9,976 bases of DNA from Geobacteraceae bacterium (GTDB lineage Bacteria; Desulfobacterota; Desulfuromonadia; Desulfuromonadales; Geopsychrobacteraceae): assembly GCA_027064785.1 (NCBI GenBank), contig JAMOPE010000296.1:1-9976 (forward strand), given 5' to 3'. Made by a program: the position numbers and the translations under genes. The stretch's first letter is position 1. Each line of letters opens with the position of its first letter. Shown here in pieces: positions 1 to 7,778 of this stretch. The notes beneath the pieces were generated by a model. The model searched no databases and was not told the DNA's origin. It saw only the letters and a list, made by a program, of their open reading frames with translations.

Positions 1-890
1 TCGAGGCCGGACAGACGGCTTTTCAACAACGCCAATCGAGAATTTATCTGTGCGGCCAACCGCAGCGTCAGCTGATCGAGATGCCGCTCAAGTTCAAGGC
101 GGTTCTGTACAACAAGTTCGGCAGCCGCACTCGGGGTTGGAGCGCGCAGATCGGCGACCAGATCAGAGATAGAAATATCAACCTCGTGCCCAACCGCAGA
201 AATAATCGGAATGTCCGATGCAGCAATTGCCCGGGCGACAATCTCTTCGTTAAAAGCCCAGAGATCTTCCCTTGAACCGCCGCCACGCCCGACAATCAGA
301 ACATCAGCACTCCCTTCCTGATTAAGCAGAGAAATGGCTGCAGCAATTTCAGCGGCAGCCCCCTCACCCTGAACCCGTGTTGCGGCAAGCAAAACCTGCA
401 CACCAGCCGAACGCCTCTCTAAAACCTGCAGAATATCCCGAATAGCCGCACCCGTTGGCGAAGTCACAACCCCGATGGTTCTGGGATATGCAGGGAGAGT
501 CTTTTTCTTGTGTGGCTGAAATAATCCTTCTGCCTCCAGTTTAACTTTTAACTGATCAAATGCCAGTTGGAGCTGACCAACTCCCTCGGGTTCGATCCCT
601 TCAACCAGAAGTTGCAAATCACCGCGTTGCGAATAAATTGATACCCGACCGCGACAGATCACAGCCAACCCATCACCCGGCTTAAAACGAAGGGCTCTCG
701 CATGGCTACGAAACATTGCACATTTAATTTGTGAGCTTTTGTCTTTCAAGGTGAAGTAATAGTGCCCGGAGCCAGCCTGTGACACATTACTCAGTTCACC
801 CTGCACCAACACTTCGACAAAATTGTCCTCGACCAGTTCCTGAAGTAACTGAACCAGTGTTGAAACTGAAACAACTGCGGATGTATCCAT
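1..890 (-). CDS. xseA: Exodeoxyribonuclease VII large subunit, N-terminal 296 residues (runs off left edge)
   Basis: XseA is the catalytic large subunit of exonuclease VII, a cytoplasmic enzyme that with the small subunit XseB degrades single-stranded DNA in both directions to oligonucleotides during repair. I translated the minus strand from the ATG at 890-888; the frame stays open to base 1, so the 3' part lies outside the window. Residues about 7-100 form the N-terminal OB-fold DNA-binding domain (GELSNV at 31-36, HYYFTLKD at 43-50). The catalytic domain follows, with IGVVTSPTGAAIRDI at 139-153, the family signature GRGGGSREDLWAFNE at 201-215, SAVGHEVD at 231-238 and ADLRAPTPSAAAE at 246-258. 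E. coli XseA is about 456 residues, so roughly one third is missing, including most of the coiled coil. The start is supported by GAGGG (895-899) four bases upstream. The gene diverges from the ParA-like gene. Identification is secure. Confidence 0.96.
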   Translation of the reverse strand, partial: MDTSAVVSVSTLVQLLQELVEDNFVEVLVQGELSNVSQAGSGHYYFTLKDKSSQIKCAMFRSHARALRFKPGDGLAVICRGRVSIYSQRGDLQLLVEGIEPEGVGQLQLAFDQLKVKLEAEGLFQPHKKKTLPAYPRTIGVVTSPTGAAIRDILQVLERRSAGVQVLLAATRVQGEGAAAEIAAAISLLNQEGSADVLIVGRGGGSREDLWAFNEEIVARAIAASDIPIISAVGHEVDISISDLVADLRAPTPSAAAELVVQNRLELERHLDQLTLRLAAQINSRLALLKSRLSGL

Positions 891-924
891 TGATCCCTCA
901 CACCTTCTGAGTAAAAAGTGGGGT

Positions 925-954
925 ATTATATCGATCTTCGTTCGAGATTGACAG
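925..954 (-). promoter_or_regulatory. Probable sigma70-type promoter of xseA
   Basis: Read on the minus strand, a perfect TATAAT -10 box lies at 930-925. A partial -35 element, CTGTCA (4 of 6 matches to TTGACA), lies 18 bp upstream at 954-949. Transcription would begin near 918, giving a leader of about 28 nt before the xseA ATG. The -35 overlaps that of the divergent ParA-like gene. The -10 is convincing; the -35 is weak. Confidence 0.55.
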
Positions 955-976
955 AGAAGATAGAATCACCTATAAA
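948..976 (+). promoter_or_regulatory. Strong sigma70-type promoter of the ParA-like gene
   Basis: A perfect TTGACA -35 box at 948-953 is followed by an optimal 17-bp spacer and TATAAA at 971-976. The start point would be near 983, giving a leader of about 29 nt. The downstream sequence to 1000 is extremely AT-rich. GGGGA at 1002-1006 is a plausible ribosome binding site five bases before the ATG. An imperfect dyad (CGATCTTCG at 932-940, CGAGATTG at 943-950) sits between the two divergent promoters and could be an operator, but that is inference. Confidence 0.75.
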
Positions 977-1011
977 TAGTTAATAATTTTAAATATTTAC
1001 TGGGGATAGGC

Positions 1012-2418
1012 ATGGCACGCTCCTATATTATTACAATTGCCAGCGAAAAAGGGGGGGTTGGGAAAACCACCCTGGCAACCAATCTGGCGATTTACCTAAG
1101 AGCACTGGCGGAAGATCTGCCGGTGACCCTCTTCAGCTTCGACAACCACTTCACCGTCGATCAAATGTTTCGCTTTACAAAAGTTGTCGAAAATCACCAC
1201 ATCGGTGAGGTATTCACCGGGGTCAATCCTGTTGAACTTGTACGTGATGGTCAATACGGTGTTAATTACATCCCGTCAAGTCGAACTTTATTTGAAACCC
1301 AAAATCAGGTTCAGGGAATCGACCACCTTGCCCGCATTATCAGTCAATCGGCATTGCAGGGAATTGTCATTATTGACACCAGCCCGACTCTCGATATTTA
1401 CACCCGCAACGCTCTCTACACCGCTGATCGGGTGATTGTTCCAATTAAAGATGCTCCATCGCTCGAAAACTGCCGTAACCTTGCATCATTCCTTCAGCAA
1501 CAACAACGCCCCAAAGCGGTCCTGAAGCTTCTCCCCTGCCTGATTGATACTCGCATCCACTTTGACGGACCGTTCCGTAATTCTTATCAGCTATTAAAAG
1601 CATATGCGATCAATCGGGGATACCGTTGTTTTGACGGGTTTATCGCCAAGAGTCCAAAGGTTGAATCATTAAGTACCAATCCGGAAGGAAAAATTTATCC
1701 GGTCATTACCCACGGACGCCAGACCGATGTTCACCTGCAGCTGACCCATCTGGCACGTCAGGTCTATCTCGACTACCTCGAACAGGGGCCGACACGACTC
1801 AATGAAGTCGCTAACGACCTTTACGAGCAACAGGAATCATTCCTCAAAGGATACAACACTCGAGTTGAGAAGATTCATCCAACCTGTCTGGCTTGCGGGA
1901 TCTCACATCCAGAAACAGGGGTTTGGCCAAATGCCTGGTTTGTCGAAAATGAATCAGGTCAATTAAGTGGTTTTATCGAAGAAAACTGTCTATTTGATAT
2001 GTTGCTGACTGATTGTTATCCGGAATTGAGTGGAAAAGATCCAAAAAAATTGCTGCAGGAGATTCTACTTGATTCAACAGGATCGACACTACTGTTGTTA
2101 CAGAAAACACCCATCGACGAACAACGTGTACAGATAGCCCTGTTTCGTCTCGATCCACAGGGAGAAAAAATTTCGGGTCGACAGCGCAGCGTAAAAAAGC
2201 ACAAACGCTTTCAGATGCGTGGTAAACCCGGAGTATTAAATATATTTGAATTGATCGATCAGGAGTCAACAAGTCGTCAACAATGCTTGTTGCTTCGTCC
2301 CGCAGGGAACCAGCCCCTTAAAATGCTGCACCACCATAATTATCTGGAGTGGAAAACCATCTTCGATCGCGTGCAGATCGATTTACAACTTGAAGCAGCA
2401 ACAGCCGAAACTCAATAA
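1012..2418 (+). CDS. ParA/MinD-like P-loop ATPase with unrecognised C-terminal half
   Basis: A 468-residue predicted cytoplasmic protein. Residues 1-250 are a ParA/Soj-type ATPase domain: deviant Walker A KGGVGKTT at 13-20 with the signature lysine at 13, a Walker A' segment FSFDNH (41-46) that keeps the second of the usual aspartates (D44), and Walker B IVIIDTSP at 118-125. Family members dimerise on ATP and position plasmids, chromosomes, chemoreceptors, pili or flagella. Which cargo applies here cannot be told, and no parB-like partner is next to it. ParA proteins are usually 200-300 residues; here about 210 further residues follow that I do not recognise. This part begins with a glutamate-rich linker and contains H289, C292, C295 and H299 in a spacing that could hold a metal. 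There is no membrane segment. Seven consecutive G bases (1051-1057) encode part of Walker A. The 3' end overlaps the converging deacetylase gene by 7 bp. Confidence 0.85.
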   Translation: MARSYIITIASEKGGVGKTTLATNLAIYLRALAEDLPVTLFSFDNHFTVDQMFRFTKVVENHHIGEVFTGVNPVELVRDGQYGVNYIPSSRTLFETQNQVQGIDHLARIISQSALQGIVIIDTSPTLDIYTRNALYTADRVIVPIKDAPSLENCRNLASFLQQQQRPKAVLKLLPCLIDTRIHFDGPFRNSYQLLKAYAINRGYRCFDGFIAKSPKVESLSTNPEGKIYPVITHGRQTDVHLQLTHLARQVYLDYLEQGPTRLNEVANDLYEQQESFLKGYNTRVEKIHPTCLACGISHPETGVWPNAWFVENESGQLSGFIEENCLFDMLLTDCYPELSGKDPKKLLQEILLDSTGSTLLLLQKTPIDEQRVQIALFRLDPQGEKISGRQRSVKKHKRFQMRGKPGVLNIFELIDQESTSRQQCLLLRPAGNQPLKMLHHHNYLEWKTIFDRVQIDLQLEAATAETQ

Positions 2419-3620
2419 AGATGAACTAACTCCGATGCAGAGACAAAAGAAACCGATTGCTGCTGCAGCCAGTCCTGTTCCAGACGAAATGCCTCCAGAG
2501 TCTGTTTATAGGGATGGCAGATCGCGATAATTTCACGATTATCCCCGGCAAGACGAACCATTTTACGAATCTGACTGCGGATATAAGTAACGTCTTCGGT
2601 ATTATCGAGGAAGATATTGCGGGTTGCAGTCTTCACCCCCATCTTCCGAGCCTCTGAAAAAGCAACCGAGTCGCCAATCGTCCGGCTATCAATAAAAAAC
2701 AAGTCATGCTTTTTCAGGATTTTTAAAACTCTCTGCATCGCAGCGGAATCCTCAGTATAACGTGATCCCATGTGGTTGTTGCCCCCGACAGCACCCGGAA
2801 CTCCAGTCAAATAAGACATCACCAGTCTTTGAACCTCCTCCGGAGACTGTCCGAGAAGCAAAGCATTATCTCCAGGATTTGTCCGTGGGTAACTGCGCGG
2901 TTGCATCGGCATGTGAATCATATACTCACGTCCTGCTTTCTGTAACAGCACCGTTGCCGGAATCGCCCGGCTGGTTCCCGGGAGGATGGACGGGGTAATA
3001 ATAATATCGAGTCCCAGTAATTTGCGCAGTGTCTTTAGTGATCCCCCCATATCATCCATGATGATAGCAATTTTCGCCCCGGTCGTTTCGGTAACAGCAG
3101 GAATCTGATACTGCATTTCGAGGTGCAGTTTTCCATCCCAATATAAATGGATGAGCCCTTTTTTTCGGCTCACCTTCAGTTCGGCTGGACTGCCCGTCTG
3201 TTGAATATGAGTTGCAAGCTCGGCAAGAAACGGCTTTGAAGGGAAATCGCCAAAGATTTTTCTGACCTGCACACCATCACGGTCAGGCAACTTTCGCCAG
3301 CCCATCGAGTCGGGACCATTAATCAACTGATTATCAATCAATCCGAGGATATCGTCATAACTATAAACCCGTGATGTTTCCATCTGATCAGCGGGTTCCT
3401 CATAGGCAAAACCTTCTTTCACTGCGGTATTGTCTTCATCACCGAGAACAGTATCGCGAAGGTTCACTAGAGCAATCAGACAAACAACGACAAAGCCGAG
3501 TAAAAACACCGAAGCCAGCAGAATACGCATATTCTGACTCAGTGGTTTCTTGGTCTTACGGATTTTCCCAGCCGCTTTACGGGGGGTCTTTTTTGCTGTT
3601 TTTTTCTTCTTAGCTGTCAT
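2412..3620 (-). CDS. Divergent polysaccharide deacetylase (YibQ/DUF610 family), membrane-anchored
   Basis: A 402-residue protein of the divergent polysaccharide deacetylase family (Pfam Polysacc_deac_2), whose E. coli member YibQ lies next to envC. The exact substrate is not established; a peptidoglycan or other periplasmic glycan is inferred from the neighbours. A very lysine-rich cytoplasmic tail (1-30) precedes one membrane helix at about 32-52, placing the rest in the periplasm. A linker and small domain (about 60-180) lead into the catalytic-type domain from about 181: IAIIMDDMG (184-192, with the conserved Asp pair D189/D190), MIHMPMQP (234-241), NNHMGSRYT (281-289), FFIDSRT (308-314), FLDN (337-340) and ICHPY (367-371). 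E. coli YibQ is about 319 residues, so this one has a longer N-terminus. It starts 18 bp after ctpA, with only a weak ribosome site. It is the last gene of the operon, and no terminator is visible before the opposing gene. Confidence 0.88.
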   Translation of the reverse strand: MTAKKKKTAKKTPRKAAGKIRKTKKPLSQNMRILLASVFLLGFVVVCLIALVNLRDTVLGDEDNTAVKEGFAYEEPADQMETSRVYSYDDILGLIDNQLINGPDSMGWRKLPDRDGVQVRKIFGDFPSKPFLAELATHIQQTGSPAELKVSRKKGLIHLYWDGKLHLEMQYQIPAVTETTGAKIAIIMDDMGGSLKTLRKLLGLDIIITPSILPGTSRAIPATVLLQKAGREYMIHMPMQPRSYPRTNPGDNALLLGQSPEEVQRLVMSYLTGVPGAVGGNNHMGSRYTEDSAAMQRVLKILKKHDLFFIDSRTIGDSVAFSEARKMGVKTATRNIFLDNTEDVTYIRSQIRKMVRLAGDNREIIAICHPYKQTLEAFRLEQDWLQQQSVSFVSASELVHLY

Positions 3621-3638
3621 GTAACAAAATATCTTTCA

Positions 3639-4934
3639 CTATGCTGCCTGCTGCTGTCGCTGAAGAATTTTCAATCCTTTCAGCAGATCAAGGGCACGCT
3701 GCAGTTGATTATCCCCATTGACAGCATCGTTTGACATCTTCGATGCCGAATCTTTATCACTATTTTTCTTTTCATTGACAGATTTGAAATGGTTCTCCAA
3801 ATCACGCTCACGTAATCGTTCTCTTTTGTCTGCTGCGGGGGCAATAACCCGTGCAGGAACAATGATGTCAGGATGAATCCCCAGTGCCTGAATCGAGCGA
3901 CCCGATGGAGTAAAATAGCGGGCAGTCGTCAAACGCAATCCAGAATCATCACCCAGAGGGACGATCGTCTGTACCGACCCCTTACCGAAGCTCTGCTCTC
4001 CAAGAACAATTGCCCGATCATGATCCTGTAACGCCCCTGCAACGATCTCCGCAGCACTGGCACTGCCACCGTCAATGAGAACAACTAACGGATAAGCCGG
4101 TTCTGTCCCCTCGGCTTGAGCAGAAAACCGGGACTGGGATTCAACATCTCTCCCCTCGGTATAAACAATCAATCCCTCATCGAGGAACAGATCAGCAACA
4201 CCAATGGCTTGATCGAGCAGACCACCGGGGTTATTACGTAAATCAAGGATGACCCCGTTTAAAGTTTCCGCCTGCTGATGCAATTCTTTCAAATGGACCT
4301 TTAAATCACTGGAAGTGCGATCCTGAAATTGAGAGATTCTCACATAACCATATTTATCACGCAGCAACTCGCTCTTGACGCTTTGTACGCGAATAATGTC
4401 ACGCACAATTGTGAAATCAATTAATTGATCAGCATTGGCTCGCTTCACCGAGATCGTAATCTCTTCTCCAGCAGGGCCACGCATCATACGGGTTGCTTCA
4501 ACAATATCAAGATCACGTGTCAACAGACCGTTAATTTTAACAATCTCATCTCCCGCCTTAACCCCGGCAAGAAAAGCAGGGGTATCTTCAATGGGAGAGA
4601 CAACGATTAAAGAACCATTTTTAACGGCAATTTCGATGCCGAGGCCACTGAACTCACCGTGAGTCTCTTCCTGCATGTCCCGATACATCTCAGGTGACAA
4701 AAAACTGCTGTGAGGATCAAGGGTTCCGAGCATGCCACGAATGGCACCATAGATAAGCCGATCCATGTCAACGTCTTCAACATAACTGCTACGGATCAAC
4801 GACAGAACATCAGTAAAAAGTTCTATTTTTTTATAATCATTCTCTTCATTCGCAAAGGAGTCGACAGAAAACACGGTCAAGCAACAACCAAGCAGAACCA
4901 ACAGTAAACATATTTTTTTCACTGGTGCTGGCAT
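3639..4934 (-). CDS. ctpA: Carboxy-terminal processing protease, S41 family with PDZ domain
   Basis: A 431-residue periplasmic serine protease that trims proteins from their C-termini; relatives (Prc, CtpA) control turnover of cell-wall hydrolases and lipoproteins. I place the start at the ATG 4934-4932 because GAGAGG lies just upstream; an in-frame TTG at 4946 has no ribosome site and would add only four residues. Residues about 1-28 form a signal peptide; its LLGC could be a poor lipobox, so lipidation cannot be excluded. A PDZ domain spans about 88-166 (GLGIEI, AGVKAGDEIVKING). The S41 core follows, with GVILDLRNNPGGLLDQA and the nucleophile motif GGSASAAE giving Ser293. Lys318 (in FGKGSVQ) lies exactly 25 residues later and Gln322 four after that, matching the known Ser-Lys dyad spacing. 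Residues after about 365 are charged and low-complexity. It sits 12 bp after the envC-like gene, and the catalytic set looks intact. Confidence 0.94.
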   Translation of the reverse strand: MPAPVKKICLLLVLLGCCLTVFSVDSFANEENDYKKIELFTDVLSLIRSSYVEDVDMDRLIYGAIRGMLGTLDPHSSFLSPEMYRDMQEETHGEFSGLGIEIAVKNGSLIVVSPIEDTPAFLAGVKAGDEIVKINGLLTRDLDIVEATRMMRGPAGEEITISVKRANADQLIDFTIVRDIIRVQSVKSELLRDKYGYVRISQFQDRTSSDLKVHLKELHQQAETLNGVILDLRNNPGGLLDQAIGVADLFLDEGLIVYTEGRDVESQSRFSAQAEGTEPAYPLVVLIDGGSASAAEIVAGALQDHDRAIVLGEQSFGKGSVQTIVPLGDDSGLRLTTARYFTPSGRSIQALGIHPDIIVPARVIAPAADKRERLRERDLENHFKSVNEKKNSDKDSASKMSNDAVNGDNQLQRALDLLKGLKILQRQQQAA

Positions 4935-4946
4935 AAAACCTCTCAA

Positions 4947-6119
4947 TTAACGCCGTTTCAACCACGCCAAGGGATTAACAGGCGAACCTTTAGAGCGAAT
5001 TTCAAAATAAATACTGTCTCGACCGGCCAGGCCACTTTTGCCAAGTAGATCTCCGGCAGAAACCTGATCGCCCAGTTCTTTCACCATCTGATCAAGCTGA
5101 GCATAAAGGGTATGATAACCACCCGGATGGCTGAGAATAAAGAGGTTACCATAACCTTTGAAATAATCGGCAAAAACAACTTTACCGGCAGCAACAGCAT
5201 GAACTGAGCTTCCGGGAGGAGTCGCTATCTCAATTCCATTACTTTCGTAATAGGTCCCGAGCTTTTTATCCTTCTGTTTACCAAAGCCGATAACAACCCG
5301 CCCTTTAACCGGCCAAGCCAACTTCCCCCGACCAACAGCAAAGTTGCCGGCCCCCGGACCGGAAATATTTTCTAGCGGTTTTTCAAGTCGTGAAATCAGC
5401 TTCTTCAAGCGGATTTCATTTGCCTTTAGCTGGGCCAGTTCGTTCGACAATTTAATTTTTTCTGAACGGGCTTTTTTCAGTAGTCGTGCCTGCAAACGAC
5501 GACCTTTATCTGCAAGTTGTCGCTGCTGTTTCTCTTTGTCAAGCAACGCACTTTTTTTCTGTTTAATCTTGGTCAGTTTATCTAACTGCTGTTGTTGAGC
5601 TTCAATAACCTGTCGGTAATCGGCAAGCAACTCTTTATCGTGTTCCAACACGCGCGACAGATAATGATACTGCTGTACCATCTCTGTTGCAGAGTCAGCC
5701 GAAAAAAGAATCTTCAGGGGGCCAACATCACCTTCTTTGTACAGGGCAACCAAGCGCTTTTTTAATTGCGCCATGACTTTGTTGACTTTTTTACGACTAC
5801 TGGCGACGCGTAATTGCTGTCGACTTGTCTCTTTCTGTAAACCGGCGACCTCTTTCTTTAATTCTCGAATCCGGCTATCAACATTTTTAAGAGTTCTGCG
5901 AATTAATGCTAATTCACGGCTGAGATTGAGTTCTGATTTCTTTTTATGCTTTAAATCCTTCTCGGCACGCTCAATTCGGGATTGAATTTTTTCAAGCTGA
6001 GAGCGACTTTCCGTAACACTGGCCCAACACGACTGCCCACAGCAAAGAACCAGGGCGGTGACAATCAATAATAAAGAGGATAATTGGGCCAGGCGGCCTA
6101 TACGCACAATGGTTCCCAT
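4947..6119 (-). CDS. envC: EnvC-like periplasmic coiled-coil protein with degenerate LytM (M23) domain
   Basis: A 390-residue protein resembling EnvC, the periplasmic activator of N-acetylmuramoyl-L-alanine amidases that is recruited by FtsEX in E. coli (EnvC there is 419 residues). A signal peptide occupies about 1-34 (hydrophobic 12-27, then CWA before the mature start). Residues about 37-250 are almost entirely charged heptad-type coiled coil in two stretches, separated by a loop near 128-150 (EGDVGPLKILFSAD). The LytM domain covers about 266-390. Its metal ligands are gone: the HxxxD position reads S293-N-G-I-E297, the YAHL histidine is Gln341, and the HxH motif reads S369-I-Y371. It should therefore bind and activate rather than cut. 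I chose the ATG at 6119-6117, one base after the ftsX stop (TAGGATG), which suggests translational coupling; a longer frame from a TTG at 6188 would bury the signal peptide and overlap ftsX. Many databases would simply label this an M23 peptidase. Confidence 0.88.
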   Translation of the reverse strand: MGTIVRIGRLAQLSSLLLIVTALVLCCGQSCWASVTESRSQLEKIQSRIERAEKDLKHKKKSELNLSRELALIRRTLKNVDSRIRELKKEVAGLQKETSRQQLRVASSRKKVNKVMAQLKKRLVALYKEGDVGPLKILFSADSATEMVQQYHYLSRVLEHDKELLADYRQVIEAQQQQLDKLTKIKQKKSALLDKEKQQRQLADKGRRLQARLLKKARSEKIKLSNELAQLKANEIRLKKLISRLEKPLENISGPGAGNFAVGRGKLAWPVKGRVVIGFGKQKDKKLGTYYESNGIEIATPPGSSVHAVAAGKVVFADYFKGYGNLFILSHPGGYHTLYAQLDQMVKELGDQVSAGDLLGKSGLAGRDSIYFEIRSKGSPVNPLAWLKRR

Positions 6120-6120
6120 C

Positions 6121-7017
6121 CTAGATACGAACAAACCGACGCAATGAAGAGAGGCTTCCAAGAATCCCGAGGAGAACACCTGCCACAACCAGCAAAATCT
6201 GCTGTTGCGGTGTCAGGAAGACCAACTCAAAATCAGTTGGGGCCAGCCAGAAAGAGTCAATACTGCGCGAAAGAATAAAAACAAAGGATGACGCAAGAAA
6301 AGCGAGAGAAACCAGACCACCGAGTAATCCCTGAATCGCCCCTTCAAGGAGGAACGGAGTCTTAATAAAACGCATCGTTGCGCCAACGAGTGCCATAATT
6401 TCCAGCTCGTCCCGGCGGGCATACAATGTCAATTTGATCGTATTGGAAACGATAAATAAGGCCGCAAACAGCAGGAATCCACCAAGAATAACACCGACAA
6501 ACCGAAGCATTCGAGCGAAATCATTGAAGCGTTCCAACCACTTTTGCCCATAGCGTAAATCATCCACATCAAGAAGATTCTCTAGCTTCTCAATAACCGT
6601 CTTCATCCCTTGCTGATTACGAAATTCAGGTTTTAATCCCAGTTCAAACGATGCCGGCAACAAATCACGATCGACTCCTTCGAGCAAACTGGCATCCTCA
6701 CCAAGATGGTCTTTAAAACGCTTCATCGCCTCGGCAGGTGAAACATATTTCACCGATTCAACTTCTGGGATACCTTTGAGGTTTTTCGTCAAGCCTGCAA
6801 TATTTTTTTGTGCCGGTGCTTTTTGAAGATATGCAACAATCTGGATCTCTTTTGTCCAGCGCTGCGCCAGTTGTTCGATGTTCACAACCACAAGAAAGAA
6901 GGTTGCCACAGTTGCCAGAGCAACCGCCATCGTCAAAATGGATGCCGAACAAAGAAACGGCCACTGACGCATATTGCGCAGGGCACGCATTATAAAATAA
7001 CGAATTTTATCCAGCAC
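6121..7017 (-). CDS. ftsX: Cell division ABC-type membrane subunit FtsX
   Basis: A 298-residue inner-membrane partner of FtsE; the complex joins the division septum and transmits FtsE ATP hydrolysis to periplasmic wall-hydrolase activators. There are four predicted membrane helices, at about 21-45, 171-193, 222-250 and 273-290. A periplasmic domain of about 120 residues lies between the first two (about 47-168, including VESVKYVSPAEAMKRFKDHLG), as FtsX requires for binding EnvC-type partners. The segment after helix 2, LYARRDELEIMALVGAT, is the conserved cytoplasmic coupling region. The start is GTG at 7017-7015: GGAGG (7030-7026 on this strand) stands eight bases upstream, the best ribosome site for this gene. 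The first internal ATG is codon 10 and lacks a comparable site. ftsE ends 41 bp upstream and the envC-like gene begins one base downstream. Confidence 0.95.
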   Translation of the reverse strand: MLDKIRYFIMRALRNMRQWPFLCSASILTMAVALATVATFFLVVVNIEQLAQRWTKEIQIVAYLQKAPAQKNIAGLTKNLKGIPEVESVKYVSPAEAMKRFKDHLGEDASLLEGVDRDLLPASFELGLKPEFRNQQGMKTVIEKLENLLDVDDLRYGQKWLERFNDFARMLRFVGVILGGFLLFAALFIVSNTIKLTLYARRDELEIMALVGATMRFIKTPFLLEGAIQGLLGGLVSLAFLASSFVFILSRSIDSFWLAPTDFELVFLTPQQQILLVVAGVLLGILGSLSSLRRFVRI

Positions 7018-7025
7018 CTGTGGTG

Positions 7026-7030
7026 CCTCC
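7026..7030 (-). promoter_or_regulatory. Ribosome binding site fixing the GTG start of ftsX
   Basis: GGAGG on the minus strand ends eight bases before the GTG at 7017. It decides between this GTG and an ATG nine codons further in. Confidence 0.75.
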
Positions 7031-7058
7031 AGTTCAACTAAAGATTAACGTCGGAAAC

Positions 7059-7739
7059 TCAACTGACCATACCGGCCGGACGCTGATCACCGATCAGCAG
7101 TCCTTTATCCAGCGTCAGGACTCGACGGGGAAATCGTTGATTCAAACTGTGGTCGTGGGTTGCGAGAAGAACCGTTGTCCCCCGCGCATTGGCCCGTTTA
7201 AACAACTCCATAATTTCAAATGTAACCTCTTGATCGAGATTACCACTTGGCTCATCGGCCAACAGAATCAGAGGATCGACCACGAGAGCCCGGGCGATAG
7301 CAATGCGTTGCTGCTCCCCCCCTGATAATTCCAGCGGTTTCCGTTGCAGGCGATGTTCAAGCCCTACCTCTTTTAATGCCTGATAAACTTTCTTGCTGAC
7401 CTCGTAACGTTTTTTCCCCTGAGCCTCAAGGGCAAAGGCAACATTTTCGTAAACTGTTCGGCTTTGCAGAAGTTTGAAATCCTGAAAAACGACACCGATC
7501 TTCCGCCTCAGATAGGGAACCTGCCGACTTCTGATCCGTGAGATATTCTGCCCGTCGATCAGAATCTGCCCTTTCGTCGGCTTTTCAGCAGCATAGAGCA
7601 TCCGTAGCAATGTCGTTTTGCCGGCACCCGAAGCACCGGTAATATAAATGAAATCACCCTTATCAATCTGCAGGGTCACATCTTTTACCGCTGCCGACTC
7701 ACCGCTGTATCTTTTTGTGACGTTATAGAGCTGAATCAT
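7059..7739 (-). CDS. ftsE: Cell division ATP-binding protein FtsE
   Basis: A 226-residue cytoplasmic ABC ATPase that pairs with FtsX and couples ATP hydrolysis to septal peptidoglycan cleavage; the length matches the family (about 222). All nucleotide-binding motifs are intact: Walker [10 protein letters not shown] (35-43), Q-loop VVFQDFKLL (83-91, Q86), ABC signature LSGGEQQR (138-145), Walker B LILLADEP (157-164, D162 and E163), D-loop SGNLD (165-169) and switch histidine H195 in [12 protein letters not shown] is typical of FtsE rather than of LolD or MacB relatives, and the adjoining ftsX settles the assignment. ATG at 7739 is the start; upstream there is only a weak TGAG five bases away, so translation may depend on coupling with pta, which ends 39 bp before. 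Confidence 0.96.
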   Translation of the reverse strand: MIQLYNVTKRYSGESAAVKDVTLQIDKGDFIYITGASGAGKTTLLRMLYAAEKPTKGQILIDGQNISRIRSRQVPYLRRKIGVVFQDFKLLQSRTVYENVAFALEAQGKKRYEVSKKVYQALKEVGLEHRLQRKPLELSGGEQQRIAIARALVVDPLILLADEPSGNLDQEVTFEIMELFKRANARGTTVLLATHDHSLNQRFPRRVLTLDKGLLIGDQRPAGMVS

Positions 7740-7778
7740 AATTGCTCATGCCCGTAGCAGTAAAGATTCTGAACACAC

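Noticed and set aside
1051..1057. Seven consecutive G bases in the Walker A codons as a possible phase-variation tract.
   Set aside because: The tract is short, encodes the invariant GGV, and nothing else suggests contingency-locus behaviour.
1973..2272. Minus-strand open frames inside the ParA-like gene.
   Set aside because: They have no ribosome site and no family resemblance, and they lie opposite a well-supported coding frame.
3588..3594. A_AAA_AAG slippery heptamer in the correct frame near the start of the deacetylase gene.
   Set aside because: It arises from a lysine-rich tail, and a -1 shift meets a stop within four codons without a clear stimulatory structure, so programmed frameshifting has no evident product.
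6120..6188. Longer N-terminus of the EnvC-like gene from a TTG at 6188.
   Set aside because: It would overlap ftsX by 68 bp, has no ribosome site and hides a clear signal peptide beginning at the ATG 6119.
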